From JAXDMK01 sp963790325 (GTDB lineage: Bacteria; Actinomycetota; Acidimicrobiia; Acidimicrobiales; AC-14): 64,000 bases of DNA. Shown here in pieces: positions 44,902 through 54,413 of the stretch (its first letter is position 1; every line of letters begins with the position of its first letter). Below the pieces are notes generated by a model. It was not told where the DNA came from, did no database searches, and worked only from the letters and a program-made list of their open reading frames with translations. The translations under genes were made by a program, and so were the position numbers. The DNA is taken from assembly GCA_963790325.1 (NCBI GenBank), contig CAWBNY010000001.1, positions 147,413 through 211,412 on the forward strand. Reading direction: 5' to 3'.

Positions 44902-45679
44902 GAGGGTCGGCTTCTTCACCGACACTTCGATCTGCATCGGCTGCAAGGCGTGCGAGGTGGCGTGCAAGGAGTGGAACGGCGTCCCCGCCGCTGACACCAG
45001 TGGGCGGGGGTTCACGTTCCTAAGCCAGTCCTACGACAACACCGGCGAGCTGGGCGCCGACACGTGGCGCCATGTGGCCTTCATCGAGCAGAAGCAAGCG
45101 GGCGACGAGGGGTTCCGGTGGCTGATGAGCTCCGACGTGTGCAAGCACTGCACCCGGGCCGCCTGCCTGGAGGTGTGCCCGACGGGTGCCCTGGTGCGAA
45201 CCGAGCTGGGCACCGTCGTGGTCCAGGAGGACGTGTGCAACGGGTGCGGCTACTGCATCCCCGCCTGCCCGTTCGGCGTGATCGACCAACGGAAGGGCGA
45301 CGGCCGGGCGTGGAAGTGCACCATGTGCTACGACCGGCTCCGGGGCGGGCTGGAGCCGGCGTGCGCCACCGCCTGCCCGACGAAGTCGATCCAGTTCGGG
45401 CCGCTGGACGAGCTGCGGGCGCGGGCCGCGGCCCGGGTGGAGACCCTCCACGCCGCCGGTGTCGACGAGGCCCGCCTCTACGGCGCCGACCCGACCGACG
45501 GGGTGGGTGGGATGGGCGCCTTCTTCCTTTTGCTGGACGACCCCGAGGTCTACCGCCTCCCCCCCGATCCGGTCGTCACCACCCGCGACCTCCCGGCGAT
45601 GTGGCGCTCCGCAGCGGCCGCCGCCGCCGCCCTGGCCGTGGGCGTGGCGGCCTCGTTCTGGGACCGACGCAACCGATGA
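44894..45679 (+). CDS. fdhB: Formate dehydrogenase iron-sulfur subunit
   Basis: The 261-residue protein passes electrons from FdhA to the membrane. Four [4Fe-4S] cluster motifs are seen: CIGCKACEVACKEW, CKHCTRAACLEVCP, CNGCGYCIPACPFG, and CTMCYDRL with CATACP. The C-terminus has one hydrophobic helix (AAAAAAALAVGVAASFW), like FdnH/FdoH anchors. TTG 44894 overlaps fdhA, and the stop overlaps the next gene (ATGA). Confidence 0.93.
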   Translation: MAERVGFFTDTSICIGCKACEVACKEWNGVPAADTSGRGFTFLSQSYDNTGELGADTWRHVAFIEQKQAGDEGFRWLMSSDVCKHCTRAACLEVCPTGALVRTELGTVVVQEDVCNGCGYCIPACPFGVIDQRKGDGRAWKCTMCYDRLRGGLEPACATACPTKSIQFGPLDELRARAAARVETLHAAGVDEARLYGADPTDGVGGMGAFFLLLDDPEVYRLPPDPVVTTRDLPAMWRSAAAAAAALAVGVAASFWDRRNR

Positions 45680-46590
45680 CCACGCCGATCCGCACCTACT
45701 ACGGACGATCCGTCCTCAAGCGGCCGGTGTGGAAGTGGTACGTGCCCGCCTACTTCTTCACCGGCGGGCTCGCCGCCGGAACGGCGCTGCTCGCCGCCGG
45801 AGGACGGGTGACGGGCGACCACCGGCTGGCCCGCCGGTGCCTCCTGTCGTCGTCGGCCGCGGTGGGGGTGAGCGGTGCCCTCCTGGTGGTCGACCTCGGA
45901 CGCCCGGCCCGCTTCCTCAACATGCTCCGGGTGGCCAAGGTGACCTCCCCCATGAGCGTCGGGACGTGGTTGTTCTCCGCCTTCGGGACCGCGGTCGGCG
46001 CCGCCACCGCCAGCGAGCTCACCGGCCGCGCCCGCCGCACGGGGCGGGCGGCGGAGGTGGTCGCCGCCGCCCTCGCCCCGGCCATGGCCACATACACCGC
46101 CGTGCTGGTGGCCGACACCGCCGTCCCCGCCTGGCACGACGGGGGCGACCACCTCCCGTTCGTCTTCGCGGGCGGGGCCGCGGCCAGCTCCGGGGCCCTG
46201 GCCGTCCTCCTGGCGCCGGACGCCCCCGCCGCCCGCCGCCTGGCCGTCGGGGGGGCGGCGGTCGAGCTGGCCGCGGCCCGGGCGTTGGAGCGTCGGCTGG
46301 GCGAGGGGGCCGCCGCCTACCACCGGGGTCGGGCCCGAGCCGCAAGGCGCGTGGCCACCACCGCCACCGCCGGCGGCGCCGCCCTCCTCGCCACGACCCG
46401 CCGGCGCGCCCCGCAGGCGGCCGGCGCCCTCCTCGTCCTGGCCGGCGCCGCCGCCGAGCGGTTCGCCGTGTTCGAGGCCGGGGTCGAGTCGGCGGCCGAC
46501 CCCGCCTTCACCGTCGGTCCCCAGCGGCGGCGGATCGGGGAACGGGAAGATCGACGTCGACCGCCTCGCAGATCGGCTGCAGGGGCGTGA
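45676..46590 (+). CDS. NrfD/PsrC-family membrane subunit of formate dehydrogenase
   Basis: The 304-residue protein opens with TYYGRSVLKRPVWKWYVPAY and has about eight hydrophobic segments (FFTGGLAAGTALLAAGG, SSAAVGVSGALLVVDLGRPA and others), the NrfD pattern. NrfD proteins bind quinone without haem, so the complex should reduce menaquinone with formate electrons. ATG 45676 overlaps fdhB. Its last 83 bases overlap the end of surE on the other strand; its basic C-terminal tail is read from that shared DNA. Confidence 0.88.
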   Translation: MTTPIRTYYGRSVLKRPVWKWYVPAYFFTGGLAAGTALLAAGGRVTGDHRLARRCLLSSSAAVGVSGALLVVDLGRPARFLNMLRVAKVTSPMSVGTWLFSAFGTAVGAATASELTGRARRTGRAAEVVAAALAPAMATYTAVLVADTAVPAWHDGGDHLPFVFAGGAAASSGALAVLLAPDAPAARRLAVGGAAVELAAARALERRLGEGAAAYHRGRARAARRVATTATAGGAALLATTRRRAPQAAGALLVLAGAAAERFAVFEAGVESAADPAFTVGPQRRRIGEREDRRRPPRRSAAGA

Positions 46591-47297
46591 CGGTGGCGTA
46601 GCCGTCGGCGATGAGGGCGGCGTCGGTGCCCGGCTCGTCCTCGCCGTCGAGGTCGGACACCGTGATCCGCACCCACCCCTCGCCGCGCTCGGCCACGTTG
46701 GTCTGCACCGCGCCGAAGCTCGCCAACCGGGCCCGGCACAGGCCCCGGACCTCGTCGGCGGCCAGGTTGGGCGCGTTCACGTTGAGCACCAGCGGGTCGG
46801 AGGCGTCGATCGCCCAGGGGATGACCAGCCCGGCGACGTGGGCGGCCGTCTCCCAGTGCAGCTCGCCGTCGCCCCGGCCCGCCTCGAGCGACACGGCCAC
46901 GCCCCGGCAGCCAAGGGTGGAGCCGGTGAAGGCGGCGCCTACGGTCCCCGAGTGGAGGATGGCATGGCCGACGTTGAGCCCTCGGTTGATCCCGGACAGC
47001 GACCAGGTCGGGCGGGTCGCCGAAGGCCCCCCGGGCGGCCAGCAACGAGATGAACCCGGGGGCGGCGGCCACCCCGTAGGCCGCCACCCCGTCCAGACCC
47101 TCCAACGACCGCCTCTCGACCACGATCCGGTCGTCCTCCTGCACCGCGAAGAGCGAGGCGCTGGCCCCGCTCGAGTCGGTGAGGGGGGCGGCGACGAACA
47201 CGTCGAGGCCGAGGCCCAGCCCGGTGAGCGCCAGCCGCCGGAGGCCCTCGGAGGAGATGCCGTCGTCGTTGGTGACCAGGGCCCGCACACCCGTCAC
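46508..47297 (-). pseudogene. surE: 5'/3'-nucleotidase SurE, frameshifted
   Basis: The N-terminal part from GTG 47297 has the metal site ALVTNDDGISSEGLRRLA. The C-terminal part in another frame has GINRGLNVGHAILHSGTVGA and AFTGSTLGCRGVAVSL. Removing one base near 47000 gives PDLVLSGINRG, the family consensus, so one extra base breaks the gene. SurE is a metal-dependent nucleotidase/phosphatase acting in stationary-phase survival and on short polyphosphate. GTG 47297 overlaps the pfkB stop (GTGA). The inserted base may be a sequencing error. Confidence 0.85.
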
Positions 47298-48223
47298 CGC
47301 CGCACGGCCCGGACCGGCCGCAGCTCGACGTGCCCCGCCATCCGCTCGATGTCGGCCCGCTCCCCGGTGGCCAGGCCCCGGCGGGTGACGTTGAGGGCGC
47401 CGGCGGCGGTGCCTAACCGGAGGGCCGTGGACGCGTCGCGCCCCAGGGCGAGGGAGGCGGCGATGCCGGCGGTCATCGAGTCGCCCGCGCCCCGGGGGTC
47501 GAACGCCTCCAGCCGGGGCCCGACGATCTCGACCAGCTCGCCGTCGACGGCGGCGATCCCCGGCTCGTCGGCCCGGGACACCACCACCAGCCGGGCCGCG
47601 TGGCAGAGGTCGTCGACCGCGTCCAGCACGTCGTCGATGTCGGTGGACTTGGCCCGTCCCCCGGCGACCAGCTCCTCGTCGCTCACCTTGAGGACGGTGA
47701 GGCCGGCGCCGACCACGGCCTCCAAATAGTCGCCGGCGAGGTCGGCCACGACCATCCGCCCGTTGGCGCCGAGATCGGTGGCCAGCCGGCGGTAGACATC
47801 GGCGGAGACGGCTTCGCCCGCCTTCGTCGTCCCCCCCAGCAAGCACACGTCGGACTCCAGGCCCTCCGCCAGCATGGCCCCGTAGAGGTCGTCGACCTCG
47901 TGGCGGGAGAGAGGGATGGGCCGTGTCTCCACCACCGGCTCCCGGGAGCCGTCCCGGCGGTCGTGGACGTAGGCCGGGTTGTCGGCCGCCACCTCCACCG
48001 CCACCACGCCGACGCCCTCCCGCTCGACCAGGGTCCGGACGAGGAACCCGCTCTCGCCCCCGAACGACCCGCACAGGGTGACCGGGACACCCAGGGCGGC
48101 GATCATCCGGGCCTGCCAGAACCCCTGCCCCCCGGCGTGGAAGTGGACCTCGGCCTCGACACCCCTGGCCTCGACGGTCACGGTGAGGACGGGCGCAGGG
48201 GCGAAGACGGCGGCGCGGGGCAT
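47294..48223 (-). CDS. PfkB-family carbohydrate kinase
   Basis: The 309-residue kinase belongs to the ribokinase/PfkB family, in the 1-phosphofructokinase/tagatose-6-phosphate kinase-like branch. HFHAGGQGFWQARMIAALG is the substrate side and FDPRGAGDSMTAGIAASLAL carries the anion hole and catalytic Asp. The sugar substrate cannot be told from sequence alone. It is translationally coupled to surE downstream. Confidence 0.82.
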   Translation of the reverse strand: MPRAAVFAPAPVLTVTVEARGVEAEVHFHAGGQGFWQARMIAALGVPVTLCGSFGGESGFLVRTLVEREGVGVVAVEVAADNPAYVHDRRDGSREPVVETRPIPLSRHEVDDLYGAMLAEGLESDVCLLGGTTKAGEAVSADVYRRLATDLGANGRMVVADLAGDYLEAVVGAGLTVLKVSDEELVAGGRAKSTDIDDVLDAVDDLCHAARLVVVSRADEPGIAAVDGELVEIVGPRLEAFDPRGAGDSMTAGIAASLALGRDASTALRLGTAAGALNVTRRGLATGERADIERMAGHVELRPVRAVRR

Positions 48224-48406
48224 CCCCCACGTCCTACCCCCGGAGGCTCAGCCTGCGAACCGGCTTTCGACCGGGGCAGACCTGCCGCGGCGCGCCGTGC
48301 CCGGGGCTACGGGGGCCTGCGACACATCGCCTCCGGGTCGCGGGCGTGATCGTCCGGCGACGCCTACCCGACGCGAACCACCGGCGCCGAGGCGGCGGAG
48401 GTGCGC

Positions 48407-49414
48407 CTAGGCGGGGAGGTTCTCGATGAGGTCGTCGCCGAGGGACCGCAGGGCGGCCGCCACCGGCCCGTCGGCACCGACCGAGACCGTGTCGAACGCC
48501 GACGACGCCCGGGCCGCGTACCCCCGCGCCACCCCGATGGCGGCGCCGACCGCCCCGTTGGCCCGCACCAGCTCCCGGGCCCGCTCGACCTCGATCGGGC
48601 TCAGCGGGTTGCCGAGCAGCTTCCGCAGCCCGTCGCCCGACTCGGAATCGGGCCCCTCCGACGCCAACGCCCGGATCACGGGGAGCGTGTAGACGCCCTC
48701 CATCATGTCCTTGCCGGCGGGCTTGCCCAGCTCCTCGTCGGTGGCGACCACGTCGAGGATGTCGTCGACGATCTGGAACACCATCCCCACCTGCTGGCCG
48801 AAGGCGGTGAACCCGTCGACCCCGTCCCGGGAGAAGCCCGAGGTGATCGCTCCGATGCGGCAGGCGGTCGACATCAACGACGCCGTCTTCCCCGAGATCG
48901 AGGTGAGGTACGACTCCTCGCTCCGGCTCACGTCGAAGGTCTGCGCCAGCTCCCGAACCTGCCCCTCGCACAGCCGGCCGATCGTCGCCGCCAGCAGACC
49001 GGCGACCTCCGTCCCCAGCGACGCCGCGATCTCCGACGCCCGGGCCAGCAGGAAATCCCCGGCCAGGATCGCCACCAGGTTTCCCCAACGGGCGTTCACC
49101 GACTCGACGTTGCGCCGGGTGCGGGCCTCGTCCATCACGTCGTCGTGGTAGAGCGACCCCAGGTGGACGAGCTCCACCGCCACCCCGCCCATGATCACGT
49201 CGTCGCTCACGGTGCCGTTGGCGCCCGGTGCCAACCGTCCGACGGCCACCGCCAGCGCCGGCCGCAACCGCTTCCCACCTGCGGTGATGAGATGGCTGGC
49301 GACCTCGGTCAGAAACGGGTCGCCCGCCTTGACGCTCTCGACCATGGCCTTCTCGATGCGCTGCAGGTCGTCGTCGAGGCCAGGTACCAGCAGCAGCGGC
49401 GCGGGGCTCACCAC
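48407..49414 (-). CDS. Trans-polyprenyl diphosphate synthase
   Basis: The 335-residue all-helical prenyltransferase lengthens allylic diphosphates for menaquinone or carrier lipids. The first Asp-rich motif is LGSLYHDDVMDEARTRR and the second is FQIVDDILDVVATDEELGK. AGGKRLRPALAVAVG and GKTASLMSTACRIGA are also conserved. Family HepT/octaprenyl-type; chain length is not readable from what I see. GTG 49414 or 49411 starts it. It is divergent from clpC. Confidence 0.93.
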   Translation of the reverse strand: MVSPAPLLLVPGLDDDLQRIEKAMVESVKAGDPFLTEVASHLITAGGKRLRPALAVAVGRLAPGANGTVSDDVIMGGVAVELVHLGSLYHDDVMDEARTRRNVESVNARWGNLVAILAGDFLLARASEIAASLGTEVAGLLAATIGRLCEGQVRELAQTFDVSRSEESYLTSISGKTASLMSTACRIGAITSGFSRDGVDGFTAFGQQVGMVFQIVDDILDVVATDEELGKPAGKDMMEGVYTLPVIRALASEGPDSESGDGLRKLLGNPLSPIEVERARELVRANGAVGAAIGVARGYAARASSAFDTVSVGADGPVAAALRSLGDDLIENLPA

Positions 49415-49600
49415 ACCCTGACGCTACGCCACCGAGGGCCGTGCAGGGAACTAGGACAGGATCCTAAGGAATCGGTCGGCGAACGCCGACGTTGGGGAAA
49501 GAGTTGTAGGGATCCGTGCCGCCGGTCCGGTATCCCTTGTGGGACGCTCACCTATAGACTCCGGAAGCAGGAGCCTGCCGTCCCCGGGAGGGGGTTCACC

Positions 49601-52084
49601 TTGTTCGAACGATTCACCGACCGAGCCCGAAGGGTTGTGGTGCTGGCGCAGGAAGAGGCGCGCCTGCTCAACCACAACTACATCGGCACCGAGCACATCC
49701 TGCTCGGCCTCATCCACGAGGGCGAAGGAGTGGCCGCCAAGGCCCTCGAGCAGCTCGGGATCTCCCTGGAGGCGGTGCGCACCCAGGTCGAGGAGATCAT
49801 CGGGCAGGGTGGATCGTCGCCCAGCGGGCACATCCCCTTCACCCCCCGCGCCAAGAAGGTCCTTGAGCTGTCGCTCCGCGAGGCGCTGCAGCTGGGCCAC
49901 AACTACATCGGCACCGAGCACATCCTCCTCGGCCTCATCCGCGAGGGCGAGGGGGTGGCCGCCCAGGTGCTGGTCAAGTTGGGCGCCGACCTGAGCCGGG
50001 TCCGCCAGCAGGTCATCCAGCTGCTCTCCGGCTACGCCGGCAAGGAGGGCGCCACCACCGGCGGCCCGGCCAGCGAGACCACGCCCACCGGCTCCCTGGT
50101 CCTCGACCAGTTCGGCCGCAACCTCACCCAGCTGGCCCGGGAGAAGAAGCTCGACCCGGTCATCGGCCGCGAGCGCGAGATCGAGCGGGTCATGCAGGTC
50201 CTGTCCCGCCGCACCAAGAACAACCCCGTCCTCATCGGCGAGCCGGGCGTGGGCAAGACGGCCATCGTCGAGGGCCTGTCGCAACGCATCGTCAACAACG
50301 TCGTGCCCGACACCCTCAAGGGCAAGCAGCTCTACACCCTCGACCTGGGTGCCCTCGTGGCCGGATCCCGCTACCGGGGCGACTTCGAGGAGCGGCTGAA
50401 GAAGGTCCTCAAGGAGATCCGCACCAGGGGCGACATCATCCTGTTCATCGACGAGCTCCACACCCTGGTGGGAGCGGGCGCGGCCGAGGGCGCCATCGAC
50501 GCCGCCTCCATCCTCAAGCCCATGCTGGCCCGGGGCGAGCTGCAGACCATCGGTGCCACCACCCTCGACGAGTACCGCAAGCACCTGGAGAAAGATGCCG
50601 CCCTCGAGCGCCGCTTCCAGCCGATCAAGGTCGAAGAGCCCACCGTGGCCCACACGATCGAGATCCTCCGGGGCATCCGTGACCGCTACGAGGCCCACCA
50701 CCGGGTCACCATCACCGACCAGGCCATCGTGGCCGCGGCCAACCTCTCCGACCGCTACATCTCCGACCGCCACCTGCCCGACAAGGCCATCGACCTCATC
50801 GACGAGGCCGGCAGCCGCATGGTGATGCAGCGGATGAAGACCCCGCCCGACTACAAGGAGCTCGAGGACCAGATCGCCACCGTCCGCAAGGAGAAGGAAG
50901 CGGCGATCGAGAACCAGAAGTTCGAGCAGGCGGCCAAGCTGCGCGACCAGGAGAAGACCCTCCTCGACCGCAAGATCGCCAAGGAGTCCGACTGGAAGGC
51001 GGAGGGGATCGACCTCTTCGACGAGGTCGACGAGGAGGCCATCGCCGAGGTGCTCGCCCTGTGGACGGGCATCCCCGTCTACAAGCTCACCGAGGAGGAG
51101 ACGGCCAAGCTGCTCCGCATGGAGGATGAGCTGCACAAGCGGGTCATCAGCCAGCAGGACGCCATCAAGGCCGTCTCCCAGGCCATCCGTCGCACCCGGG
51201 CCGGCCTCAAGGACCCGAAGCGCCCCAGCGGCTCGTTCATCTTCCTGGGCCCGTCGGGCGTGGGCAAGACCGAGTTGGCCAAGACCCTGGCCGAGTTCCT
51301 CTTCGGCGACGAGAGCCACCTCATCCAGCTCGACATGTCCGAGTACATGGAGAAGCACACGGTGAGCCGGCTCGTCGGTTCGCCCCCCGGCTACGTCGGC
51401 TACGAGGAGGGCGGCCAGCTCACCGAGGCCGTCCGCCGCAAGCCGTTCTCGGTCGTGCTCTTCGACGAGATCGAGAAGGCCCACCCCGACGTCTTCAACG
51501 CCCTGCTCCAGATCCTGGAGGACGGGCGGCTCACCGACGCCCAGGGCCGGACGGTCGACTTCAAGAACACCGTCATCATCATGACGTCCAACCTGGGCAC
51601 GGCCGATCTGCGCAAGGCCGCGGTCGGCTTCCAGAAGTCCAGCGAGGCGGTGACGTACGAGAAGATGAAGGAGAAGGTGCAGGAGGCGCTCAAGCAGCAC
51701 TTCCGGCCCGAGTTCCTCAACCGGATCGACGACACCATCGTGTTCCACGAGCTGAGCCGGGCCGAGGTCGTCCAGATCGTCGACCTGATGATGAAGCGGC
51801 TGCGGTCGCAGCTGGAGAGCCAGGGCCTGGCCCTCGAGCTCACCATCGAGGCCAAGAACTACCTGGCCGAGAAGGGCTACGACCCCACCCTGGGCGCCCG
51901 GCCCCTGCGCCGTGCGATCCAGCGCGACATCGAGGACGCCCTCTCCGAGCGCATCCTGTGGAAGGAGTTCCGGGCCGGCGAGACGATCGTCGTCGACGCC
52001 GAGGACGGCAAGATCGTGTTCCGGTCGGTCGAAGGCGTCGAGCCGCCCCCGGTCGAGATGGCCGAGGCCGGTCCCGCCGAGTAG
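49601..52084 (+). CDS. clpC: ATP-dependent Clp protease ATP-binding subunit ClpC
   Basis: The 827-residue unfoldase begins MFERFTDRARRVVVLAQEEA from TTG 49601, the standard ClpC start. It has two Clp-N repeats (NYIGTEHILLGLIHEGEGVA and its second copy), AAA-1 with LIGEPGVGKTAIVEGL, and a UVR segment (EKEAAIENQKFEQAAKLRDQ). AAA-2 has LGPSGVGKTELAKTLAEFLF, and a C-terminal D2-small domain follows. It feeds substrates to ClpP and is essential in many actinobacteria. The start has a GGGAGGGGG SD. Confidence 0.97.
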   Translation: MFERFTDRARRVVVLAQEEARLLNHNYIGTEHILLGLIHEGEGVAAKALEQLGISLEAVRTQVEEIIGQGGSSPSGHIPFTPRAKKVLELSLREALQLGHNYIGTEHILLGLIREGEGVAAQVLVKLGADLSRVRQQVIQLLSGYAGKEGATTGGPASETTPTGSLVLDQFGRNLTQLAREKKLDPVIGREREIERVMQVLSRRTKNNPVLIGEPGVGKTAIVEGLSQRIVNNVVPDTLKGKQLYTLDLGALVAGSRYRGDFEERLKKVLKEIRTRGDIILFIDELHTLVGAGAAEGAIDAASILKPMLARGELQTIGATTLDEYRKHLEKDAALERRFQPIKVEEPTVAHTIEILRGIRDRYEAHHRVTITDQAIVAAANLSDRYISDRHLPDKAIDLIDEAGSRMVMQRMKTPPDYKELEDQIATVRKEKEAAIENQKFEQAAKLRDQEKTLLDRKIAKESDWKAEGIDLFDEVDEEAIAEVLALWTGIPVYKLTEEETAKLLRMEDELHKRVISQQDAIKAVSQAIRRTRAGLKDPKRPSGSFIFLGPSGVGKTELAKTLAEFLFGDESHLIQLDMSEYMEKHTVSRLVGSPPGYVGYEEGGQLTEAVRRKPFSVVLFDEIEKAHPDVFNALLQILEDGRLTDAQGRTVDFKNTVIIMTSNLGTADLRKAAVGFQKSSEAVTYEKMKEKVQEALKQHFRPEFLNRIDDTIVFHELSRAEVVQIVDLMMKRLRSQLESQGLALELTIEAKNYLAEKGYDPTLGARPLRRAIQRDIEDALSERILWKEFRAGETIVVDAEDGKIVFRSVEGVEPPPVEMAEAGPAE

Positions 52085-52109
52085 CTCAACTCCGCGCCCA
52101 GTTCGGTTC

Positions 52110-52141
52110 GAAGGCCCCGGAGTGAGGACTCCGGGGCCTTC
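52110..52141 (+). terminator. Strong terminator hairpin after clpC
   Basis: A perfect 14-base stem, GAAGGCCCCGGAGT with ACTCCGGGGCCTTC, closes a GAGG loop, 25 bases after the clpC stop. The following CGTCGCG has no T run, normal for high-GC actinobacteria. Confidence 0.85.
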
Positions 52142-52225
52142 GTCGCGCCTGGGGGTGTGCTCGTCGGGCGGGTCCTCTGGCGGCCGTCGGAGGGGCCGGC
52201 ACCTGAGCGCCGTTACGGTCGGTGG

Positions 52226-52969
52226 ATGCCCCACCGGTCCCGGCTCGTGGTCCTCGCCCTCGCCCTGTGCGCAGCCGGATGCAACATGACCCTCTCCGCC
52301 GGGATCGAGGTGCGGGCCGACGGGTCGGGCACCGTCCACGCCGGGGTCGGCTTCGACGACGATGCCCGGGGCCGCATCGGCGACCTGGCCGCCGCCCTCC
52401 GGGCCGACGACCTCCGATCCGCCGGCTGGGCAGTGGTCGGGCCCATCCCGGAGGACGACGGGCTGACCTGGCTGCGGGCTTCCAAAGGGTTCGACGACGC
52501 CGACGAGGCGGCGGCGGTGGCGGCCCAGCTCAGCGGCCCCGACGGGCCGTTCCGGGACTTCCGGGTGACCCGGGACCGGTCGCTCCTGCACACCCGCACC
52601 ATGTTCACCGGCGAGGTCGATCTGCGCCGGGGTTTGGCCGGCCTGAACGACGCCGACCTCCAGGCCGCGGTGGGCGACTTCGACCTGGGCCTCGATCCCG
52701 CCACCCTCGGTGACCAGGTGCGGGTGGAGGTCCGGGTCGACCTGCCGGGCGAGGTCGAGGTCGGGCCCGGGGGAGCAGCCACCGTCGACGGGCGGGCGGT
52801 GTGGACGCCGGCCCTCGGGGAGCGGGTCGTGCTGGCGGCCAGCAGCGACCTCCGCCGCCTCGGCCCCCTCGTCTACGGCTCCCTGGCCCTGGTGGCGGTG
52901 GCCGCCGCCCTGGCCGGGGTGGTGCTCCGCCGCCGGGTTCGCCGCCGCAAGGCCCTGGCGCAGCGGTAG
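52226..52969 (+). CDS. LppM-like lipoprotein (DUF3153 type)
   Basis: The 247-residue protein has a lipoprotein signal ending LCAAGC (Cys19). The mature domain has beta strands typical of LppM (MTLSAGIEVRADGSGTVHAG, WAVVGPIPEDDGLTWLRASK). A C-terminal membrane helix (LVYGSLALVAVAAALAGVVL) and a basic tail (RRRVRRRKALAQR) follow. LppM proteins bind lipid-like ligands at the cell surface of mycobacteria. ATG 52226 is chosen as the start. It follows the clpC terminator. Confidence 0.75.
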   Translation: MPHRSRLVVLALALCAAGCNMTLSAGIEVRADGSGTVHAGVGFDDDARGRIGDLAAALRADDLRSAGWAVVGPIPEDDGLTWLRASKGFDDADEAAAVAAQLSGPDGPFRDFRVTRDRSLLHTRTMFTGEVDLRRGLAGLNDADLQAAVGDFDLGLDPATLGDQVRVEVRVDLPGEVEVGPGGAATVDGRAVWTPALGERVVLAASSDLRRLGPLVYGSLALVAVAAALAGVVLRRRVRRRKALAQR

Positions 52970-52978
52970 CTTGCGGTC

Positions 52979-53173
52979 ATGTGCCGGAGCATCAAGACCT
53001 TGCGGACCCAGGAGACCGTCACCCCCGACGAGGTCCAGGCCGCCGCCCTGCAGTTCGTGCGCAAGATCAGCGGGTTCCGCCAGCCGTCGAAGGCCAACCA
53101 GGAGGCCTTCGAGCGGGCGGTCGCCGAGATCACCGCCACCAGCGACCGCCTCCTCACCGCCGTCCGGAGGTAG
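52979..53173 (+). CDS. DUF2277 family protein
   Basis: The 64-residue protein begins MCRSIKTLR and continues DEVQAAALQFVRKISGFRQP, the hallmark of DUF2277, a small conserved actinobacterial family of unknown function. It starts nine bases after the lipoprotein stop. Full length for the family. Confidence 0.88.
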   Translation: MCRSIKTLRTQETVTPDEVQAAALQFVRKISGFRQPSKANQEAFERAVAEITATSDRLLTAVRR

Positions 53174-53367
53174 AGCACGGCCAGGGGTACCGCCTAGCCC
53201 TCCTGGCGGTAGCCGGCCTGGGCGGAACCGCGCCGTGCCTCCGGATGCGGGGGCGGCGGAAGGGGTGCAGGCGGCGACCGAGGCCCGCTGCCCGGCGTGC
53301 CTGACCCTGGTCTGCTCGTCCCCCGGGCGTCCGGCCTCGACGCCCTCACCTGACGAGGAGAAGGCGC

Positions 53368-53395
53368 TTGACTTTTGCGGTCCCCGTCCTAGATT
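53368..53395 (+). promoter_or_regulatory. Promoter of the tyrosinase cluster
   Basis: TTGACT (53368-53373) and TAGATT (53390-53395) are separated by 16 bases, a good vegetative-type match and rare in this GC-rich sequence. It argues that the TTG at 53368 is a -35 element, not a start codon. Confidence 0.65.
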
Positions 53396-53457
53396 CGAGG
53401 CCGGTAGCCCGGCGATCGGCGGCGACCGGGGGCCTGCGACGAGAGCGGAGGTCGAGG

Positions 53458-54411
53458 TTGGACCTGTTCACCCACGTTGGCGCGGCGTTGGGCATGGACC
53501 GGGGAGCGACGATCGACGACATCGTCGGCCTGTCCCGCCGGGACTTCCTCAAGCTGTCCGCCCTGGGGGCGGTGGGCATCGCCCTCGCCAGCTGCACCAA
53601 GGAGCAGCTGGAGGAGATCCTGGAGAAGATCAAGAACCGTCCCGTCCGCCGCAACATCAACACCATGGCCGACGACGACCCCGATCTGGTCTCCTACCGG
53701 GCGGCGGTGACGGCGATGAAGGCGCTCCCCAGCTCCGACGCCCGGAACTGGACTCGCCAGGCCGAGATCCACCAGAACTTCTGCCCCCACGGCAACTGGC
53801 TCTTCCTGCCGTGGCACCGGGCCTACATGTGGTACTTCGAGGAGATCTGCCGGGAGCTGTCGGGCAACAACGCGTTCGCCCTGCCGTACTGGAACTGGCA
53901 GAACGACAAGCAGATCCCGGCCGCCTTCTGGGGCGGCCCGTCCAACCCCCTCTTCCACTCGCCCCGGTTCGCCTCCCAGACCTCCACGATCACGTCTCCG
54001 GTGTTCGCCCCGACCTACATCGAGAACCCGATCCTGGTGGAGACCAACTTCGAGGTGTTCGGCAGCGGGTCGATCTCCGCCGCCACCCCCCAGCAGAACG
54101 GCTCGCCCGGCGGCCAGGGACCGCTGGAGTCCGGGCCCCACAACTCGCTCCACGGCTTCGTCGGCGGCGACATGGGCACGTTCATGTCGCCGCTCGACCC
54201 CATCTTCTGGACCCACCACAACATCATCGACGCCATCTGGGTGGAGTGGAACATCAAACGCAACAACCCCAACACCAGCAACGGGGCGTGGAACCGGGAC
54301 TTCACCGAGTTCTCCGACCGGAACGGCAACCCGGTGACGATCAGCACCCTGACCACCACGCTGTTCCCGCTGTTCAACTACCGCTTCGACGACCCGGTCC
54401 TGGGGGTGTGA
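53458..54411 (+). CDS. Tyrosinase-family copper oxidase with Tat signal
   Basis: The protein of about 317 residues carries a twin-arginine signal, LSRRDFLKLSALGAVGIALA, then SC. The copper domain shows the CuA ligands in EIHQNFCPHGNWLFLPWHRA and the CuB region GPHNSLHGFVGGDMGTFMSP followed by DPIFWTHHNIIDAIW. PYWNWQND is also typical. Tyrosinases oxidise phenols to quinones, for example in melanin formation. TTG 53458 has a GGAGG SD and fits the promoter 60-90 bases upstream. The next gene supplies what looks like the C-terminal domain. Substrate is not known. Confidence 0.88.
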   Translation: MDLFTHVGAALGMDRGATIDDIVGLSRRDFLKLSALGAVGIALASCTKEQLEEILEKIKNRPVRRNINTMADDDPDLVSYRAAVTAMKALPSSDARNWTRQAEIHQNFCPHGNWLFLPWHRAYMWYFEEICRELSGNNAFALPYWNWQNDKQIPAAFWGGPSNPLFHSPRFASQTSTITSPVFAPTYIENPILVETNFEVFGSGSISAATPQQNGSPGGQGPLESGPHNSLHGFVGGDMGTFMSPLDPIFWTHHNIIDAIWVEWNIKRNNPNTSNGAWNRDFTEFSDRNGNPVTISTLTTTLFPLFNYRFDDPVLGV

Positions 54412-54413
54412 CG

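Noticed and set aside
40990..45015. 1341-codon minus-strand ORF opposite fdhA
   Set aside because: Shadow of a high-GC gene on the plus strand; no known domain.
49451..52591. 1046-codon minus-strand ORF opposite clpC
   Set aside because: Exact antisense of ClpC with typical Val/Leu/Gly/Asp shadow composition.
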